A stretch of 64,000 nucleotides of DNA, taken from NCBI RefSeq assembly GCF_016756595.1, contig NZ_AP023257.1, forward strand, positions 5,596,001 to 5,660,000, read 5' to 3'. This document shows, in pieces, positions 1 to 8,515 of the stretch. Both the position numbers and the translations under genes were made by a program. The notes under the pieces are model-generated. The model made no database searches and was not told where the DNA came from. It worked only from the letters and a program-made list of their open reading frames with translations. Source of the stretch: Mesorhizobium sp. L-2-11. GTDB taxonomy: Bacteria; Pseudomonadota; Alphaproteobacteria; Rhizobiales; Rhizobiaceae. Position 1 is the stretch's first letter. Each line of letters starts with the position of its first letter.

Positions 1-177
1 CGAGGCAAGCTTCAGCGACCGCCGCCAGAAATCGCGATAGGTCGTGCGCTGGCGACCATGGATGATCGCGACATGGTCGGGAAAAGTCCTTGCCGCCCGC
101 TCCAGATAGCTGAGCGGCGTCAGCGGCTGGTGGTTGGCTGGATTCCTGCCGAGATCCTGTTCGTAGGGATTGCCCAT
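1..177 (-). CDS. Acyl-CoA synthetase (AMP-forming), N-terminal part only
   Basis: Only the first 59 codons lie in the window; the gene runs off the left edge. The visible peptide begins MGNPYEQDLG, continues with LTPLSYLERAARTFPD and HVAIIHGRQRTTYRDF, the usual opening of medium-chain or methylmercaptopropionyl-type acyl-CoA ligases of the ANL superfamily, which activate carboxylic acids through an acyl-adenylate. The start at 177 is favoured by a good GGGGAGG ribosome binding site; an upstream ATG at 191 is out of frame. The adenylation motifs lie outside the window, so substrate cannot be judged. The family call rests on the N-terminal pattern alone. Confidence 0.75.
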   Translation of the reverse strand, partial: MGNPYEQDLGRNPANHQPLTPLSYLERAARTFPDHVAIIHGRQRTTYRDFWRRSLKLAS

Positions 178-235
178 CCCGTCCTCCCCATGTTTATCGA
201 ACGCTTCGGGACACTGGCGAGCGAGGCCGCCCCGG

Positions 236-565
236 CTACTCCTGTCGCCCCTGTCCGCCTTCACCTTCTGACCATAAAGCACCGATATCGCGATGCCCTT
301 CGATGATGTTCGCCACCTCGAAGCAATCTCCATCATAGCGGAAGAAAATGACATACCCCCGGAAAGCGAAACTCCGGATGTCCGGCCGGAGATCGGGACG
401 AGCACGACCGATCGTCGCCTGCAAGCTTGCCAGATCGCGGCATTTCTGGCGCAGCGCATTCACAAAACGCCGGCCAAGCACCAAGCTCCCGCTTTCGCGA
501 GCGACGTATTCAAAGATATTGACCAAATCTGTCTGTACCGACGGCAACATACGCAGCCGTGGCAC
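236..565 (-). CDS. parE: ParE/RelE-family toxin of type II TA module 1
   Basis: A 109-residue protein with the ParE/RelE-fold pattern: an N-terminal helix pair (TDLVNIFEYVARESG), a conserved Arg-Pro-Asp-Leu-Arg turn and a C-terminal beta hairpin (FAFRGYVIFFRY, then VANIIEGHRD). ParE toxins usually poison DNA gyrase; RelE relatives cleave mRNA, and sequence alone does not decide between them. The GTG start at 565 lies two bases after the antitoxin stop, so the pair is co-translated; an ATG at 550 is an alternative. The glycine/glutamate-rich tail after residue 98 is unusual and may be dispensable. Confidence 0.8.
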   Translation of the reverse strand: MPRLRMLPSVQTDLVNIFEYVARESGSLVLGRRFVNALRQKCRDLASLQATIGRARPDLRPDIRSFAFRGYVIFFRYDGDCFEVANIIEGHRDIGALWSEGEGGQGRQE

Positions 566-567
566 TC

Positions 568-813
568 CTAGAGGCCTTCCTTTGCGAGTTGCTCAGCCTT
601 GGCTTCCAAAGCCGCGTCAATATCCTGCTCAGTCGCTTCGCCGTCAGCAGCAAACGACTTGTCCAGCATGGCACGTAGCGCCTTCAGCTTTTCCTCGCGT
701 TCTTCGACCAGGCGTAAGCCCTCGCGCACGACTTCGCTGGCAGAGCCGTAGCGGCCCCGCTTGACTATGTTGGAGACAAAAGTTTCCCAGCGCTCACCCA
801 ATGAGACGTTCAT
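568..813 (-). CDS. parD: ParD-family antitoxin of type II TA module 1
   Basis: An 81-residue protein beginning MNVSLGERWETFVSNIV, a ribbon-helix-helix DNA-binding fold, followed by GRYGSASEVVREGLRLVEERE, the hallmark of ParD/CopG-like antitoxins, and an acidic C-terminal helix that would wrap the toxin. It sits first in the operon with parE directly behind it, the usual order. An inverted repeat 25-40 bases upstream of the start codon is a likely autoregulatory operator. Confidence in the family is high; no activity can be inferred from sequence. Confidence 0.85.
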   Translation of the reverse strand: MNVSLGERWETFVSNIVKRGRYGSASEVVREGLRLVEEREEKLKALRAMLDKSFAADGEATEQDIDAALEAKAEQLAKEGL

Positions 814-837
814 TGTCAGGCCTCCTGTTCAGTTTAT

Positions 838-853
838 TGTTAACGCGATAACA
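838..853. promoter_or_regulatory. Inverted repeat TGTTA-N6-TAACA between parD and the SorC gene
   Basis: The sequence TGTTAACGCGATAACA is a dyad with 5-bp arms, lying 25 bases upstream of the parD start. ParD-type antitoxins repress their own promoters by binding such repeats. It could instead serve the divergent SorC-type regulator, whose start is about 100 bases to the right. Confidence 0.4.
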
Positions 854-906
854 AAAATAGCGCAATAACTGGCATCGAGGAAAGACCCGCAGTTCACCAC
901 CACAAT

Positions 907-934
907 TTGACTTTTGTCGACAGTCGTGAATAAT
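907..934 (+). promoter_or_regulatory. Possible sigma70-type promoter for the SorC regulator
   Basis: TTGACT at 907-912 and AATAAT at 929-934 are separated by 16 bases, and the -10-like box lies just ahead of the AAGGAG ribosome binding site at 941. Overlapping half-sites (TTGAC and GTCGA) might also be regulator contacts. This is pattern matching only. Confidence 0.3.
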
Positions 935-951
935 GTCAGCAAGGAGATGGC

Positions 952-1917
952 ATGGCGATCCGACCGGCAGAACAGCTTATTCACAAGGCCGCCTGGCTCT
1001 ACTATGCCCACGGCTTGCGCCAGGACCAGGTGGCCAACCAGCTCAAGATTTCCCGCGCCTCGGTCGCCATGTATCTGCGCAAGGCGCGCGAGACCGGCAT
1101 CGTAAACATCTCGACCTCGACCCAGCTGTTCACGGACGATGTCATGGCGCGCAAGCTCGAAGACGCATTCAAGCTCGATGCCGTCTGGATCGCGCCGGAA
1201 AACGGCCATGTCGCCGATCCGTCGACCGACATCGCGGTGCTGGCGGCCAGCGTCTTTCTCGAGCTGATCAAGAAGGGTGATCGCATTGGCGTCGCCTGGG
1301 GAAGGACCATCTATACGATCGCCGACATCATGTCCTATGCCGACCTGCAGGATGTCACGGTGGTGCAACTCTGCGGCAATCTGGGAGCCCCCTATTCCTA
1401 CCGGCCCGACCAATGCACCATGGAAATCGCCCGCCGGCTCAATGCCAAGGGACTCAATTTCTATGCGCCGCTGGTGCTGACGACAGAGGAATTGGCGCGC
1501 GGCCTGCGCGCCGAGCCGGTGATCGGCGAGCAGTTGTCGGGCATCAGTGCGTGCAATCTGGCGCTTTACTCGGTCGGCACCGTCGACGCCGACAGCCATG
1601 TCGTCAAATGCGGCGCGCTGACTGTCAGCGAAATGGAGGTGCTGCGCCGTGCCGGGGCTGCCGGCGTCATCGCCGGGCAGATCATCGACTCGCAAGGCAA
1701 AGCGCTCGACTGCAGCTATAACCGGCGGATCATTTCGGCGGAGCTGTCATCGCTGCGCAAGATCGAAAAGCGTCTCGTGGTGGTGCAGGAGGACAGCAAG
1801 TTCGGACCGCTGGTGGCGGCGATCGCGGGTGGGCTGTGCACGCATCTGGTGGTCGGCGCGCGGATGGCGCGACGGCTGCTCGACCATGCCAGACCGGCGG
1901 CGGAAAAGGTCGCCTAG
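952..1917 (+). CDS. SorC-family sugar-responsive transcriptional regulator
   Basis: A 321-residue protein. Residues about 10-50 form a helix-turn-helix (YYAHGLRQDQVANQLKISRA) and the remainder is the SorC/DeoR-type sugar-phosphate sensing domain, with GDRIGVAWGRTI and a C-terminal VVVQEDSKFGPLVAAI stretch typical of the family. Such proteins derepress catabolic operons on binding a phosphorylated sugar. The ATG at 952 has AAGGAG five bases upstream. The aldolase/SDR gene follows 84 bases downstream on the same strand, so this is probably the local regulator of the modified-pentose cluster. The likely effector, a ketose 1-phosphate or 5-deoxy/5-methylthio analogue, is inferred from the neighbours. 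Confidence 0.85.
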   Translation: MAIRPAEQLIHKAAWLYYAHGLRQDQVANQLKISRASVAMYLRKARETGIVNISTSTQLFTDDVMARKLEDAFKLDAVWIAPENGHVADPSTDIAVLAASVFLELIKKGDRIGVAWGRTIYTIADIMSYADLQDVTVVQLCGNLGAPYSYRPDQCTMEIARRLNAKGLNFYAPLVLTTEELARGLRAEPVIGEQLSGISACNLALYSVGTVDADSHVVKCGALTVSEMEVLRRAGAAGVIAGQIIDSQGKALDCSYNRRIISAELSSLRKIEKRLVVVQEDSKFGPLVAAIAGGLCTHLVVGARMARRLLDHARPAAEKVA

Positions 1918-2001
1918 AGAATACAAGCCGCCGCTGACGCATTGTCATCAAGGCGTCGCGGCATTCCTGTTTCACGACGACAGCAAATCGGACGAGCGAA
2001 C

Positions 2002-4056
2002 ATGAAGAACCTGTGGAATGACGGCGACGCGGAGACGCTGGTTGCCGACTATGCAACAAAGGGTGTGGCCCGCGACCTGGCGCTGCGCGTCTACACGACC
2101 AGGCTACTGGGCGGCGAACCGCGGCTTGTCCTGCATGGCGGCGGCAACACATCGTGCAAAACAAAGGCCACTGACCTCGTCGGGGACGAATGGGAGGTGC
2201 TCTGCGTCAAGGGCAGCGGCTGGGACATGGGCGTCATCGAGCCGCAGGGCCTGCCGGCGGTCAAGCTCGGCGCGCTGCTTAAGGCGCGGTCGCTCAAAAA
2301 ACTCTCCGACGAAGACATGGTGGCGCTGCAGCGGGCGAACCTGATCGATCCGTCTTCGCCCAACCCTTCGGTCGAGACGCTGCTGCACGCCTTCCTGCCG
2401 CATAAATTCGTCGACCATACGCACTCGACCGCCATTCTCGCCATTGTCGACCAGGACGACAGCGAGGCGCTGAGCAAGAAGGTCTTCGGCAGCAAGATGG
2501 GGTTCGTGCCCTACATCATGCCCGGCTTCGACCTGGCGAAGGCGGCTGCCGATGTCTTTGACGCCGACCCGACGGTCGAAGGCCTGATCCTCGACAAGCA
2601 TGGCATTTTCACCTTCGGCGACGATGCCAAGCAGGCTTACGACCGGATGATCCATTATGTGAACGTCGCCGAGGATTTCATCGCCAGCCACGGCAAGCCG
2701 CGCAGCGAGAAAGCCGCCTTGCCGGCCAGGCTGGCGAAGCCTGCGGAGATTGCGCCGATGCTGCGCGGCGCGGTCGCGGTATCGCGCGGCGAAGGCCGCT
2801 TCGATCGCATGATCAGCGACTTCCGCACCTCGGAAGCGATCGTCGATTTCATCAATTCGGCAAAAATTGCCGACTATGCCGGGCGCGGCGTGTCGACGCC
2901 CGACCTGTCGATCCGCATCAAGACCGGACCCATGGCGCTGCCGGCGCCCGACGCGGACAAGATCGGCGACTATAAGTCCGTCATTCGCCAACACGTCGAA
3001 AAATTCGCCGGGGATTATCGCGCCTACTTCGAAACCAACGACGCGCTCGACGATGTGAAGCGTACTATGCTCGACCAGATGCCGCGGCTGACGCTGGTGC
3101 CGGGGCTCGGCATGTTCGGCCATGGCCGCACGCTGAAGGATGCGAAGATCGCCTCCGACGTCGGGGAGATGTGGATCGAAGCGGTGCGCGGCGCTGAAGC
3201 AATCGGCGATTTCCATCCACTGTCCAAAGCCGACCTGTTCCCGCTCGAATACTGGTCGCTGGAACAAGCCAAGCTCGCCTCCAACAAGCCGAAGCCACTG
3301 ACCGGCCAGGTTGTGCTGGTCACCGGCGGCGCCGGCGCGATCGGTGCCGCGACGGCAAAACTGTTCGCCGACAACGGCGCGCATGCGGTCGTTGTCGATC
3401 TCGACGCGGCAAGGGCGACGGAGGCGGCAAAAAAGGCCGGCAACGGCTCAATCGGCGTCGGCGCCGACATCACCGACCCGGCACAGATGCGCGCTGCCTT
3501 CGACAAGGCGGTCGCCGTCTACGGCGGCCTCGACATCCTCGTCTCGAATGCCGGTGCGGCCTGGGACGGCAGGATCGGCGAACTCGACGACGCCACTTTG
3601 CGCAAGAGCTTCGAACTCAATTTCTTCGCCCACCAGTCGGCGGCGCAGAACGCAGTGCGCATCATGCTCGAGCAAGGCACCGGCGGCGTGCTTTTGTTCA
3701 ACACTTCCAAGCAGGCGATCAATCCAGGTCCGAAGTTCGGCGCCTATGGTATGCCAAAGGCGGCGACGCTTTTCCTGTCCAGGCAATACGCCGTCGACTA
3801 CGGCGCCCATGGCATCCGCTCAAACGCCGTCAACGCCGACCGCATCCGTTCGGGGCTGTTGACCAACGCGATGATCGCCAGCCGTTCGAGCGCCCGCGGC
3901 GTGTCGGAAAAGGAATATATGGCGGGCAATCTGCTCGGGCAGGAAGTGACGGCCGAAGACGTCGCCCAGGCCTTCCTGCATTCGGCGCTGGCAGAGCGCA
4001 CCACCGCCAATGTGACGACGGTGGATGGCGGCAACATCGCGGCAGCGTTGAGGTAG
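2002..4056 (+). CDS. Bifunctional class II aldolase / short-chain dehydrogenase fusion
   Basis: A 684-residue fusion. Residues about 1-380 are a class II (zinc) aldolase of the rhamnulose/fuculose phosphate type, with the phosphate loop GGGNTSCK, zinc-binding His residues in DHTHST and a third His in LDKHGIFTFG. Residues about 430-684 are an SDR with the Rossmann motif VTGGAGAIG, NAG, and the Ser...YGMPK catalytic set. Known relatives (rhizobial RhaD) cleave L-rhamnulose 1-phosphate to DHAP and lactaldehyde and oxidise the aldehyde. No rhamnose isomerase or kinase is present here; instead mtnK- and mtnA-like genes share the locus, so a 5-deoxy- or 5-methylthio-ribulose 1-phosphate is a better substrate guess. 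The ATG at 2002 is chosen by domain alignment; its RBS is weak (GACGAGCGA). Confidence 0.85.
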   Translation: MKNLWNDGDAETLVADYATKGVARDLALRVYTTRLLGGEPRLVLHGGGNTSCKTKATDLVGDEWEVLCVKGSGWDMGVIEPQGLPAVKLGALLKARSLKKLSDEDMVALQRANLIDPSSPNPSVETLLHAFLPHKFVDHTHSTAILAIVDQDDSEALSKKVFGSKMGFVPYIMPGFDLAKAAADVFDADPTVEGLILDKHGIFTFGDDAKQAYDRMIHYVNVAEDFIASHGKPRSEKAALPARLAKPAEIAPMLRGAVAVSRGEGRFDRMISDFRTSEAIVDFINSAKIADYAGRGVSTPDLSIRIKTGPMALPAPDADKIGDYKSVIRQHVEKFAGDYRAYFETNDALDDVKRTMLDQMPRLTLVPGLGMFGHGRTLKDAKIASDVGEMWIEAVRGAEAIGDFHPLSKADLFPLEYWSLEQAKLASNKPKPLTGQVVLVTGGAGAIGAATAKLFADNGAHAVVVDLDAARATEAAKKAGNGSIGVGADITDPAQMRAAFDKAVAVYGGLDILVSNAGAAWDGRIGELDDATLRKSFELNFFAHQSAAQNAVRIMLEQGTGGVLLFNTSKQAINPGPKFGAYGMPKAATLFLSRQYAVDYGAHGIRSNAVNADRIRSGLLTNAMIASRSSARGVSEKEYMAGNLLGQEVTAEDVAQAFLHSALAERTTANVTTVDGGNIAAALR

Positions 4057-4100
4057 CTGAAACTCTGCCATCCCTCGTGGTGGGAGATCACCGGAGAATC

Positions 4101-4117
4101 CTAACAAAGATTGTTAG
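4101..4117. promoter_or_regulatory. Inverted repeat CTAACA-N5-TGTTAG upstream of parD2
   Basis: CTAACAAAGATTGTTAG is a perfect 6-bp dyad with a 5-base spacer, 30 bases upstream of the second ParD start and just ahead of an AT-rich TATGATATAA element that could be a -10 box. This is a probable antitoxin autoregulation site. Confidence 0.5.
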
Positions 4118-4146
4118 ATCTTGTGAGATATGATATAAGGCTACGC

Positions 4147-4422
4147 ATGAAGACCCAAGCCATGCGCACCCTTACCATATCCCTCACCCCGCAACAGGCT
4201 GCCCGCCTGCAAAGCGCTGTCGAGGGCGGGGGATATGCCTCTAACAGCGAGATTGTCCGCGACGCCTTGCGCCTGTGGGAACAGCGCGAGGAATTGCGCG
4301 CCTTGGAGTTGGAACACTTGAAACGGGCCTATGCCGACGGCATGGCCAGCGGCAATCCGGTGGAAGTCGAACCCGCCGAGTTCATACGCGGTCTGAAAGC
4401 AGAACGCCGCGCCCGTGGCTAG
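4147..4422 (+). CDS. parD: ParD-family antitoxin of TA module 2
   Basis: About 91 residues with the classic ParD opening (MRTLTISLTPQQAARL), the helix pair GGYASNSEIVRDALRLWE, and a C-terminal toxin-binding tail. The start at 4147 has AAGG seven bases upstream; an ATG at 4162 is possible and would match the shorter family form. It overlaps the following toxin gene by 8 bases, indicating translational coupling. The protein is clearly different from the antitoxin at 568-813, so the two modules are not recent duplicates. Confidence 0.88.
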   Translation: MKTQAMRTLTISLTPQQAARLQSAVEGGGYASNSEIVRDALRLWEQREELRALELEHLKRAYADGMASGNPVEVEPAEFIRGLKAERRARG

Positions 4423-4702
4423 ATATCGGCTCACGCCGCGCGCCTCGCAGGATTTGCGGGATATTTGGCACAACATCTCAATCGAGAGTGAAAAGGCAGC
4501 CGACAAGCTGCTCATGCGCATTTTTGACAGACTGGGGTTGGCGGCGGAGCATCCCAAAATGGGCGCAGCGAGGCCAGAGTTGAGCGTGACGGCCCGCGTG
4601 CTCATCGAGGGCCGCTACATCATCATCTACGAACCGCAGATGGAAGGCATCCTGGTCGTGGCGATCGTCCACGGGATGCGCGATCCGGAGCACTGGCTGT
4701 AA
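4415..4702 (+). CDS. parE: ParE-family toxin of TA module 2
   Basis: A 95-residue toxin: MARYRLTPRASQDLRDIW, the long helix hairpin ending in RLAEHP-like LGLAAEHPKMG, then RPEL, RVLIEGRYIIIYEP and VVAIVHGMRDPEHWL, all canonical ParE positions. ParE usually inhibits DNA gyrase. It is translationally coupled to the antitoxin. Together with the first pair, these modules bracket the SorC regulator and aldolase genes, which may stabilise that segment. Confidence 0.88.
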   Translation: MARYRLTPRASQDLRDIWHNISIESEKAADKLLMRIFDRLGLAAEHPKMGAARPELSVTARVLIEGRYIIIYEPQMEGILVVAIVHGMRDPEHWL

Positions 4703-4738
4703 ACCACGAAGCTGACGGAGCAGGCATTCAGACCTGGT

Positions 4739-4774
4739 AAAGAGCGGCCCGAAGCCGCTCGCGAGCCGCTCTTT
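4739..4774. terminator. Bidirectional hairpin terminator between parE2 and the sugar-binding-protein gene
   Basis: AAAGAGCGGC (4739-4748) pairs perfectly with GCCGCTCTTT (4765-4774). The A/T ends give a short U tract on either strand. It lies between two convergent units and just after the stop of the importer operon, so it can end both. Confidence 0.7.
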
Positions 4775-4794
4775 CCACTTACCTGTGATAAAAC

Positions 4795-5850
4795 CTACTT
4801 GGCGTTCGGGTTCGGCATCCAGGGCGGCATCGCGACATCGGCATGGGCGAACTGCGGCAGCTTGGCCGAGAGGTCTTCCATGTTCTTGATGTCCTTGTCG
4901 ATCAGATCCTTCTGGGTGATCAGCGTCGGCGGCACGATGACGTTGCGGCCAGGGTCTTCGCCGGCCAGAAGCTGCGCCAGCGCGCGCACCGAAACCTGGC
5001 CGACGACGGCCGGATTGGTGGCAGCCGTCGCCGCCCAAGCGCTGTCGGGCTCGCGCATCGCTGATATGTCGGAGGTCGAGATGTCGGCCGAGTAGATCTT
5101 GATGTCCTGCGACAGGCCGGCCTCGTCGACGGCGATCTTCACGCCCTTGGCGAATTCATCATAGGGCGCGAACATCACCTTGATGTCAGGGTTGGCCGAC
5201 AGCACCGAACGGGCCTGGTTGGCGACGGAATTGGCGATCGGGTTGTCGAGCGTGCCGAACATCGCCGCCTCTTTGATGCCCGGATATTTCTTCTTGAACT
5301 CGACCCAGGTCTCGTTGCGGCGGTCGAGCGGCGCGATGCCGGCGACATAGACGTAGCCGGCCTTCCAGCTCTCGCCATTGTCCTTGATCGCCTGCTCGAG
5401 CGCCAGGCGTGCAAGGTCGCGGTCGGACTGCTCGATCTGCGGTATTTTAGGATTTTCGACGTTGACGTCGAAGGCGACGACCTTGATGCCGGCGTCGACC
5501 GCGCGCTGGGCGGCTTCCTTCATCGATTCCGTCAGGCCGTGCTGGATGACGATGCCCTGGACGCCGAGCGCAATGGCCTGGTCGACCATGTCGGCCTGGA
5601 GGGCGGCATCCTGGCGGCTGTCGAGGACGCGCAGATCGACGCCAAGCGCCTTGGCCTGCGCTTCGACGCCGGACAGATAGGCCTGGAAGAAGTCGCCGGT
5701 CGAGAGATAGCGGACCAGCGCGATCTTGACGGCGCCGGGCTTGTCGAACGGCGCCGGCCTGTCCTGCGCCATCGCCGGCACCTGCATCAGCAGCGCAGCA
5801 CCGGCAAACCCGAGTGCTGCCTTCCCCAAAACTCTCCTTGTGATCTTCAT
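4795..5850 (-). CDS. Sugar ABC transporter substrate-binding protein (RbsB-like)
   Basis: A 351-residue periplasmic binding protein of the ribose/galactose class (peripla_BP_4). A signal peptide (residues 1-26, ending PAMAQ) is followed by IALVRYLSTGDFFQAYLSGVEAQAK and alternating alpha/beta lobes with the VIVDAGIKVVAFD-type hinge. The ATG at 5850 has GGAGGAG nine bases upstream. It is last in a minus-strand operon behind the ATPase and permease genes. The neighbouring mtnK/mtnA/aldolase genes suggest that the ligand is a 5-modified ribose such as methylthioribose or 5-deoxyribose rather than ribose; that is inference. Family call is secure. Confidence 0.9.
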   Translation of the reverse strand: MKITRRVLGKAALGFAGAALLMQVPAMAQDRPAPFDKPGAVKIALVRYLSTGDFFQAYLSGVEAQAKALGVDLRVLDSRQDAALQADMVDQAIALGVQGIVIQHGLTESMKEAAQRAVDAGIKVVAFDVNVENPKIPQIEQSDRDLARLALEQAIKDNGESWKAGYVYVAGIAPLDRRNETWVEFKKKYPGIKEAAMFGTLDNPIANSVANQARSVLSANPDIKVMFAPYDEFAKGVKIAVDEAGLSQDIKIYSADISTSDISAMREPDSAWAATAATNPAVVGQVSVRALAQLLAGEDPGRNVIVPPTLITQKDLIDKDIKNMEDLSAKLPQFAHADVAMPPWMPNPNAK

Positions 5851-5912
5851 GGTGTCTCCTCCACTTGTTGAACTCAAATTTTCAGCCGGGCGAAATCCTA
5901 TCCGTCGAAATC

Positions 5913-6932
5913 CTACCTGGTGCCCCTGCCGGAAAGGGCGAAGGTGAAGACAAGGGCAACCACGAGAACCACGCCCTTGATGAAATCCTGCGTGTAATAG
6001 GGCGCATTCATCATCGTCAGGCCCTGCAGCAGCACGCCGACAAACACCGCACCGACAGCCGTGCCGAAGGCGTTCGGCTTGGCGGCGCCAAGAACCGCGT
6101 AGCCGATGAGCGCCGCAGCGACAGCGTCGAGCAGGAGATTGTTACCCGAGGCGATGTCGCCGCGTCCAAGCCGGGCAGCGAGCAAAATGCCACCGATCGA
6201 GGCAAAAACCCCTGAAATAACGTATGCCCAGACTTTGTATGCCTTGCCAGGCGCGCCGGCGAGCTCGGCAGCCCGTTGGTTGCTGCCGACCGCATACATC
6301 ATGCGGCCGAAACGGGTGTATTCGAGAAAGAACCAGATCAGCACCGCAAGCACGAGCAGGACGACGACCGAAACCGGGATGAGGTTGGGGATGAAGAAAT
6401 CGAAGCGGTGGCGGCCGAGCGCCAGGAAGGCGCGGCCAAACGTGCCGTTGGCGACCGACCCATCGGGCATCGTCATGCCGGTGGCGATCGAGCGGCCTTC
6501 GGTCGGGATGCGCTGCAGGCCAACGAGCAGGAACATCATGCCGAGCGTCGCCAGGAGATCCGGCACGCGCATATAGACGATCAGCCAGCCATTGATGAGG
6601 CCGACGACGACGCCGATCAGGAGACAGGCGACAACCGCGACGATGACGTTCTGTTCCAGCACCACCATGACATAGGCGGCTGCCATCATGGCGCTTGTGG
6701 CGACCGAGCCGATCGACAGGTCGAAGCCGCCGACGACCAGGGTGGCGGTGACGCCGAGCGCCAGCACGCCGGTGATGGCGACGGACTGGAAGATGAAGAC
6801 GGCGCTCTGCGGCGAGACGAAGCCATCGGCGGCGATGGCGAAATAGGCGATCAACCCGAACAGCAGAACGATGAAGCCATAGCGGATGGCATGGTCGCGC
6901 GCAGCTGCCATCTCAACCCAACCCGAACTCAT
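5913..6932 (-). CDS. Sugar ABC transporter permease (RbsC-like)
   Basis: A 339-residue integral membrane protein with about 9-10 hydrophobic segments and the family motif GGFDLSIGSVA near residue 75, plus the coupling-helix segment YAVGSNQRAAELAGAP. It forms the channel with the two-domain ATPase encoded immediately upstream. An ATG at 6971 overlaps the ATPase stop by 4 bases, but the ATG at 6932 has GGAGAGGG directly ahead and starts at the expected place for RbsC-type proteins, so it is preferred. Confidence 0.9.
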   Translation of the reverse strand: MSSGWVEMAAARDHAIRYGFIVLLFGLIAYFAIAADGFVSPQSAVFIFQSVAITGVLALGVTATLVVGGFDLSIGSVATSAMMAAAYVMVVLEQNVIVAVVACLLIGVVVGLINGWLIVYMRVPDLLATLGMMFLLVGLQRIPTEGRSIATGMTMPDGSVANGTFGRAFLALGRHRFDFFIPNLIPVSVVVLLVLAVLIWFFLEYTRFGRMMYAVGSNQRAAELAGAPGKAYKVWAYVISGVFASIGGILLAARLGRGDIASGNNLLLDAVAAALIGYAVLGAAKPNAFGTAVGAVFVGVLLQGLTMMNAPYYTQDFIKGVVLVVALVFTFALSGRGTR

Positions 6933-6967
6933 GCCCTCTCCATTCCACGTCCCATTATCTGCCCGCC

Positions 6968-8479
6968 TCACGCCGCGCTGTGCAGCGGCCCGCCCGCCAC
7001 TTCGGCCAGCAGGCGCTCGAGGTCGATGTCGGCGTTGCGATGCTCGCCGACGATTGTCTGCTCCGACATCACCAGGATGCGGTCGGCGGTCTCCAGCGCC
7101 TCATCGAGCTCGGTCACGAACAGCAGGGTCGCACGGCCGTTGGCGCTCGCCCGCAGCTTGGCCGCGATGTCGCGCCTGGCTGAGATGTCGACGCCCTGGA
7201 ACGGCTCGTCCAGGATGAACAGTCTTGCCGCCTGCGACATCCAGCGGGCGACCATCACCTTCTGCTGGTTGCCGCCGGAAAGGGCGGACATTTCGTCCTT
7301 CTCCGAGCGGCAGACGATGCCCAATTCGCTGATCTGCCGGCGGGCGGTGGCGCGCTCAATGCTGCGCTTGAGAACGCCCAGACGCGACATCCGCTTGTGG
7401 AATGGCAGGCTGATATTCTCCTGGATGTTGAAGTCGCCGACGATCCCGTTTTCGCTTCGATCCTTGGCGACGAGAAACACGCCGGCGGCGATCGCTTCGC
7501 CTGTCGACCCCGGCGCATAGGCTTTGCCGTTCAGCACCATGGTGCCGGACAGCGGCTTGCGCACGCCAAACAGCGTCTCGGCGAGCGCGGTCTTGCCGAC
7601 GCCGACGAGGCCGGTGATGGCGACGACCTCGCCGTCGCCGAGCGTCAGCGAGATCGGCCTGGAAGCTTCGGCGATGCGCAACCCGTCAATCGTCAGGACA
7701 GGTCTGGCCGAATTCCTGGCGACGATCTGGTCGAGGTGGATCTTGCGGCCGAGCATGGCGTTGACCGCGCCTTCATAATCGAGCGGCTTGCTGTCGAAGA
7801 CACCTGAGATGACGCCGTCGCGCATCGAGACGATCCGGTCGGCAAGCCGCCTGATGTCCGACATGCGGTGCGAGATGTAGAGGATGGCGACGCCCTGCTC
7901 GCGCAGCCTGTCGAGCAGCGCGAAAAGCCGGTCGGCCTCGGCGCTGGACAAGGACGACGTCGGCTCGTCGAGGATCAGCACTTTCGGCTGATGCGCCATG
8001 GCGCGGGCAATCGCCACCATCTGGCGGTCGGCCAGCGAGAGATCGCTGATCCAGGCTTTCAGGTCGATCATCAGCCCCATGCGGTCGGCAACCGCCTTTG
8101 CCTCGCGGCGCACCCGGCCCGGATTGAACAGGATCGGCGCGCCGCTGCCGCTCAGCCTGCCGAGCGTCAAATTGGTGGCGACGTCGAGATCGGCGACGAC
8201 ACCGTCATTGATGTTCTGATGAACGGTGACGACGCCGGCGCGGATCGCCTCCGCCGGCGTTTTCGGCGCGAAGTTTTGGCCTGCGAGGCTCATCGTGCCG
8301 CCGCCGCGCTCGTAAACGCCGCTGATGATCTTGACCAGGGTGGATTTGCCGGCGCCGTTGGCGCCCATCAGCACGGTCACTTCACCGGCATGCAAATCGA
8401 GCGAGACGCCGCCAAGCACCTCGATAGGGCCGAAGGATTTCCTCAGGCCGTCGACGCGGAACACGGCATCATTGCCCAT
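6968..8479 (-). CDS. Sugar ABC transporter ATP-binding protein (RbsA-like, two ABC domains)
   Basis: A 503-residue protein with two fused ABC domains. Domain 1 has Walker A GANGAGKST, a divergent signature LSLADRQMVAIARAM and Walker B ILDEPTSSLS. Domain 2 has Walker A GLVGVGKTAL, signature LSGGNQQKV and Walker B ILDEPFQGVD. This arrangement is typical of carbohydrate importers of the CUT2 class. The ATG at 8479 has GGGAGGAACGA upstream; an ATG 60 bases further up lies over the palindromic operator and is less likely. It is first in the transporter operon and divergent from the kinase/isomerase operon across a 135-bp control region. Confidence 0.92.
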   Translation of the reverse strand: MGNDAVFRVDGLRKSFGPIEVLGGVSLDLHAGEVTVLMGANGAGKSTLVKIISGVYERGGGTMSLAGQNFAPKTPAEAIRAGVVTVHQNINDGVVADLDVATNLTLGRLSGSGAPILFNPGRVRREAKAVADRMGLMIDLKAWISDLSLADRQMVAIARAMAHQPKVLILDEPTSSLSSAEADRLFALLDRLREQGVAILYISHRMSDIRRLADRIVSMRDGVISGVFDSKPLDYEGAVNAMLGRKIHLDQIVARNSARPVLTIDGLRIAEASRPISLTLGDGEVVAITGLVGVGKTALAETLFGVRKPLSGTMVLNGKAYAPGSTGEAIAAGVFLVAKDRSENGIVGDFNIQENISLPFHKRMSRLGVLKRSIERATARRQISELGIVCRSEKDEMSALSGGNQQKVMVARWMSQAARLFILDEPFQGVDISARRDIAAKLRASANGRATLLFVTELDEALETADRILVMSEQTIVGEHRNADIDLERLLAEVAGGPLHSAA

Positions 8480-8515
8480 TCGTTCCTCCCTGGCGACGAC
8501 GCTATGGGCTGTTCC

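Noticed and set aside
58..306. Small plus-strand frame at the left edge
   Set aside because: It is antisense to the acyl-CoA synthetase start and the end of parE.
2002..4056. L-rhamnose catabolism as the role of the aldolase/SDR fusion
   Set aside because: The fusion resembles rhizobial RhaD, but no rhamnose isomerase, kinase or mutarotase is in the locus, while mtnK and mtnA are. Kept only as an alternative.
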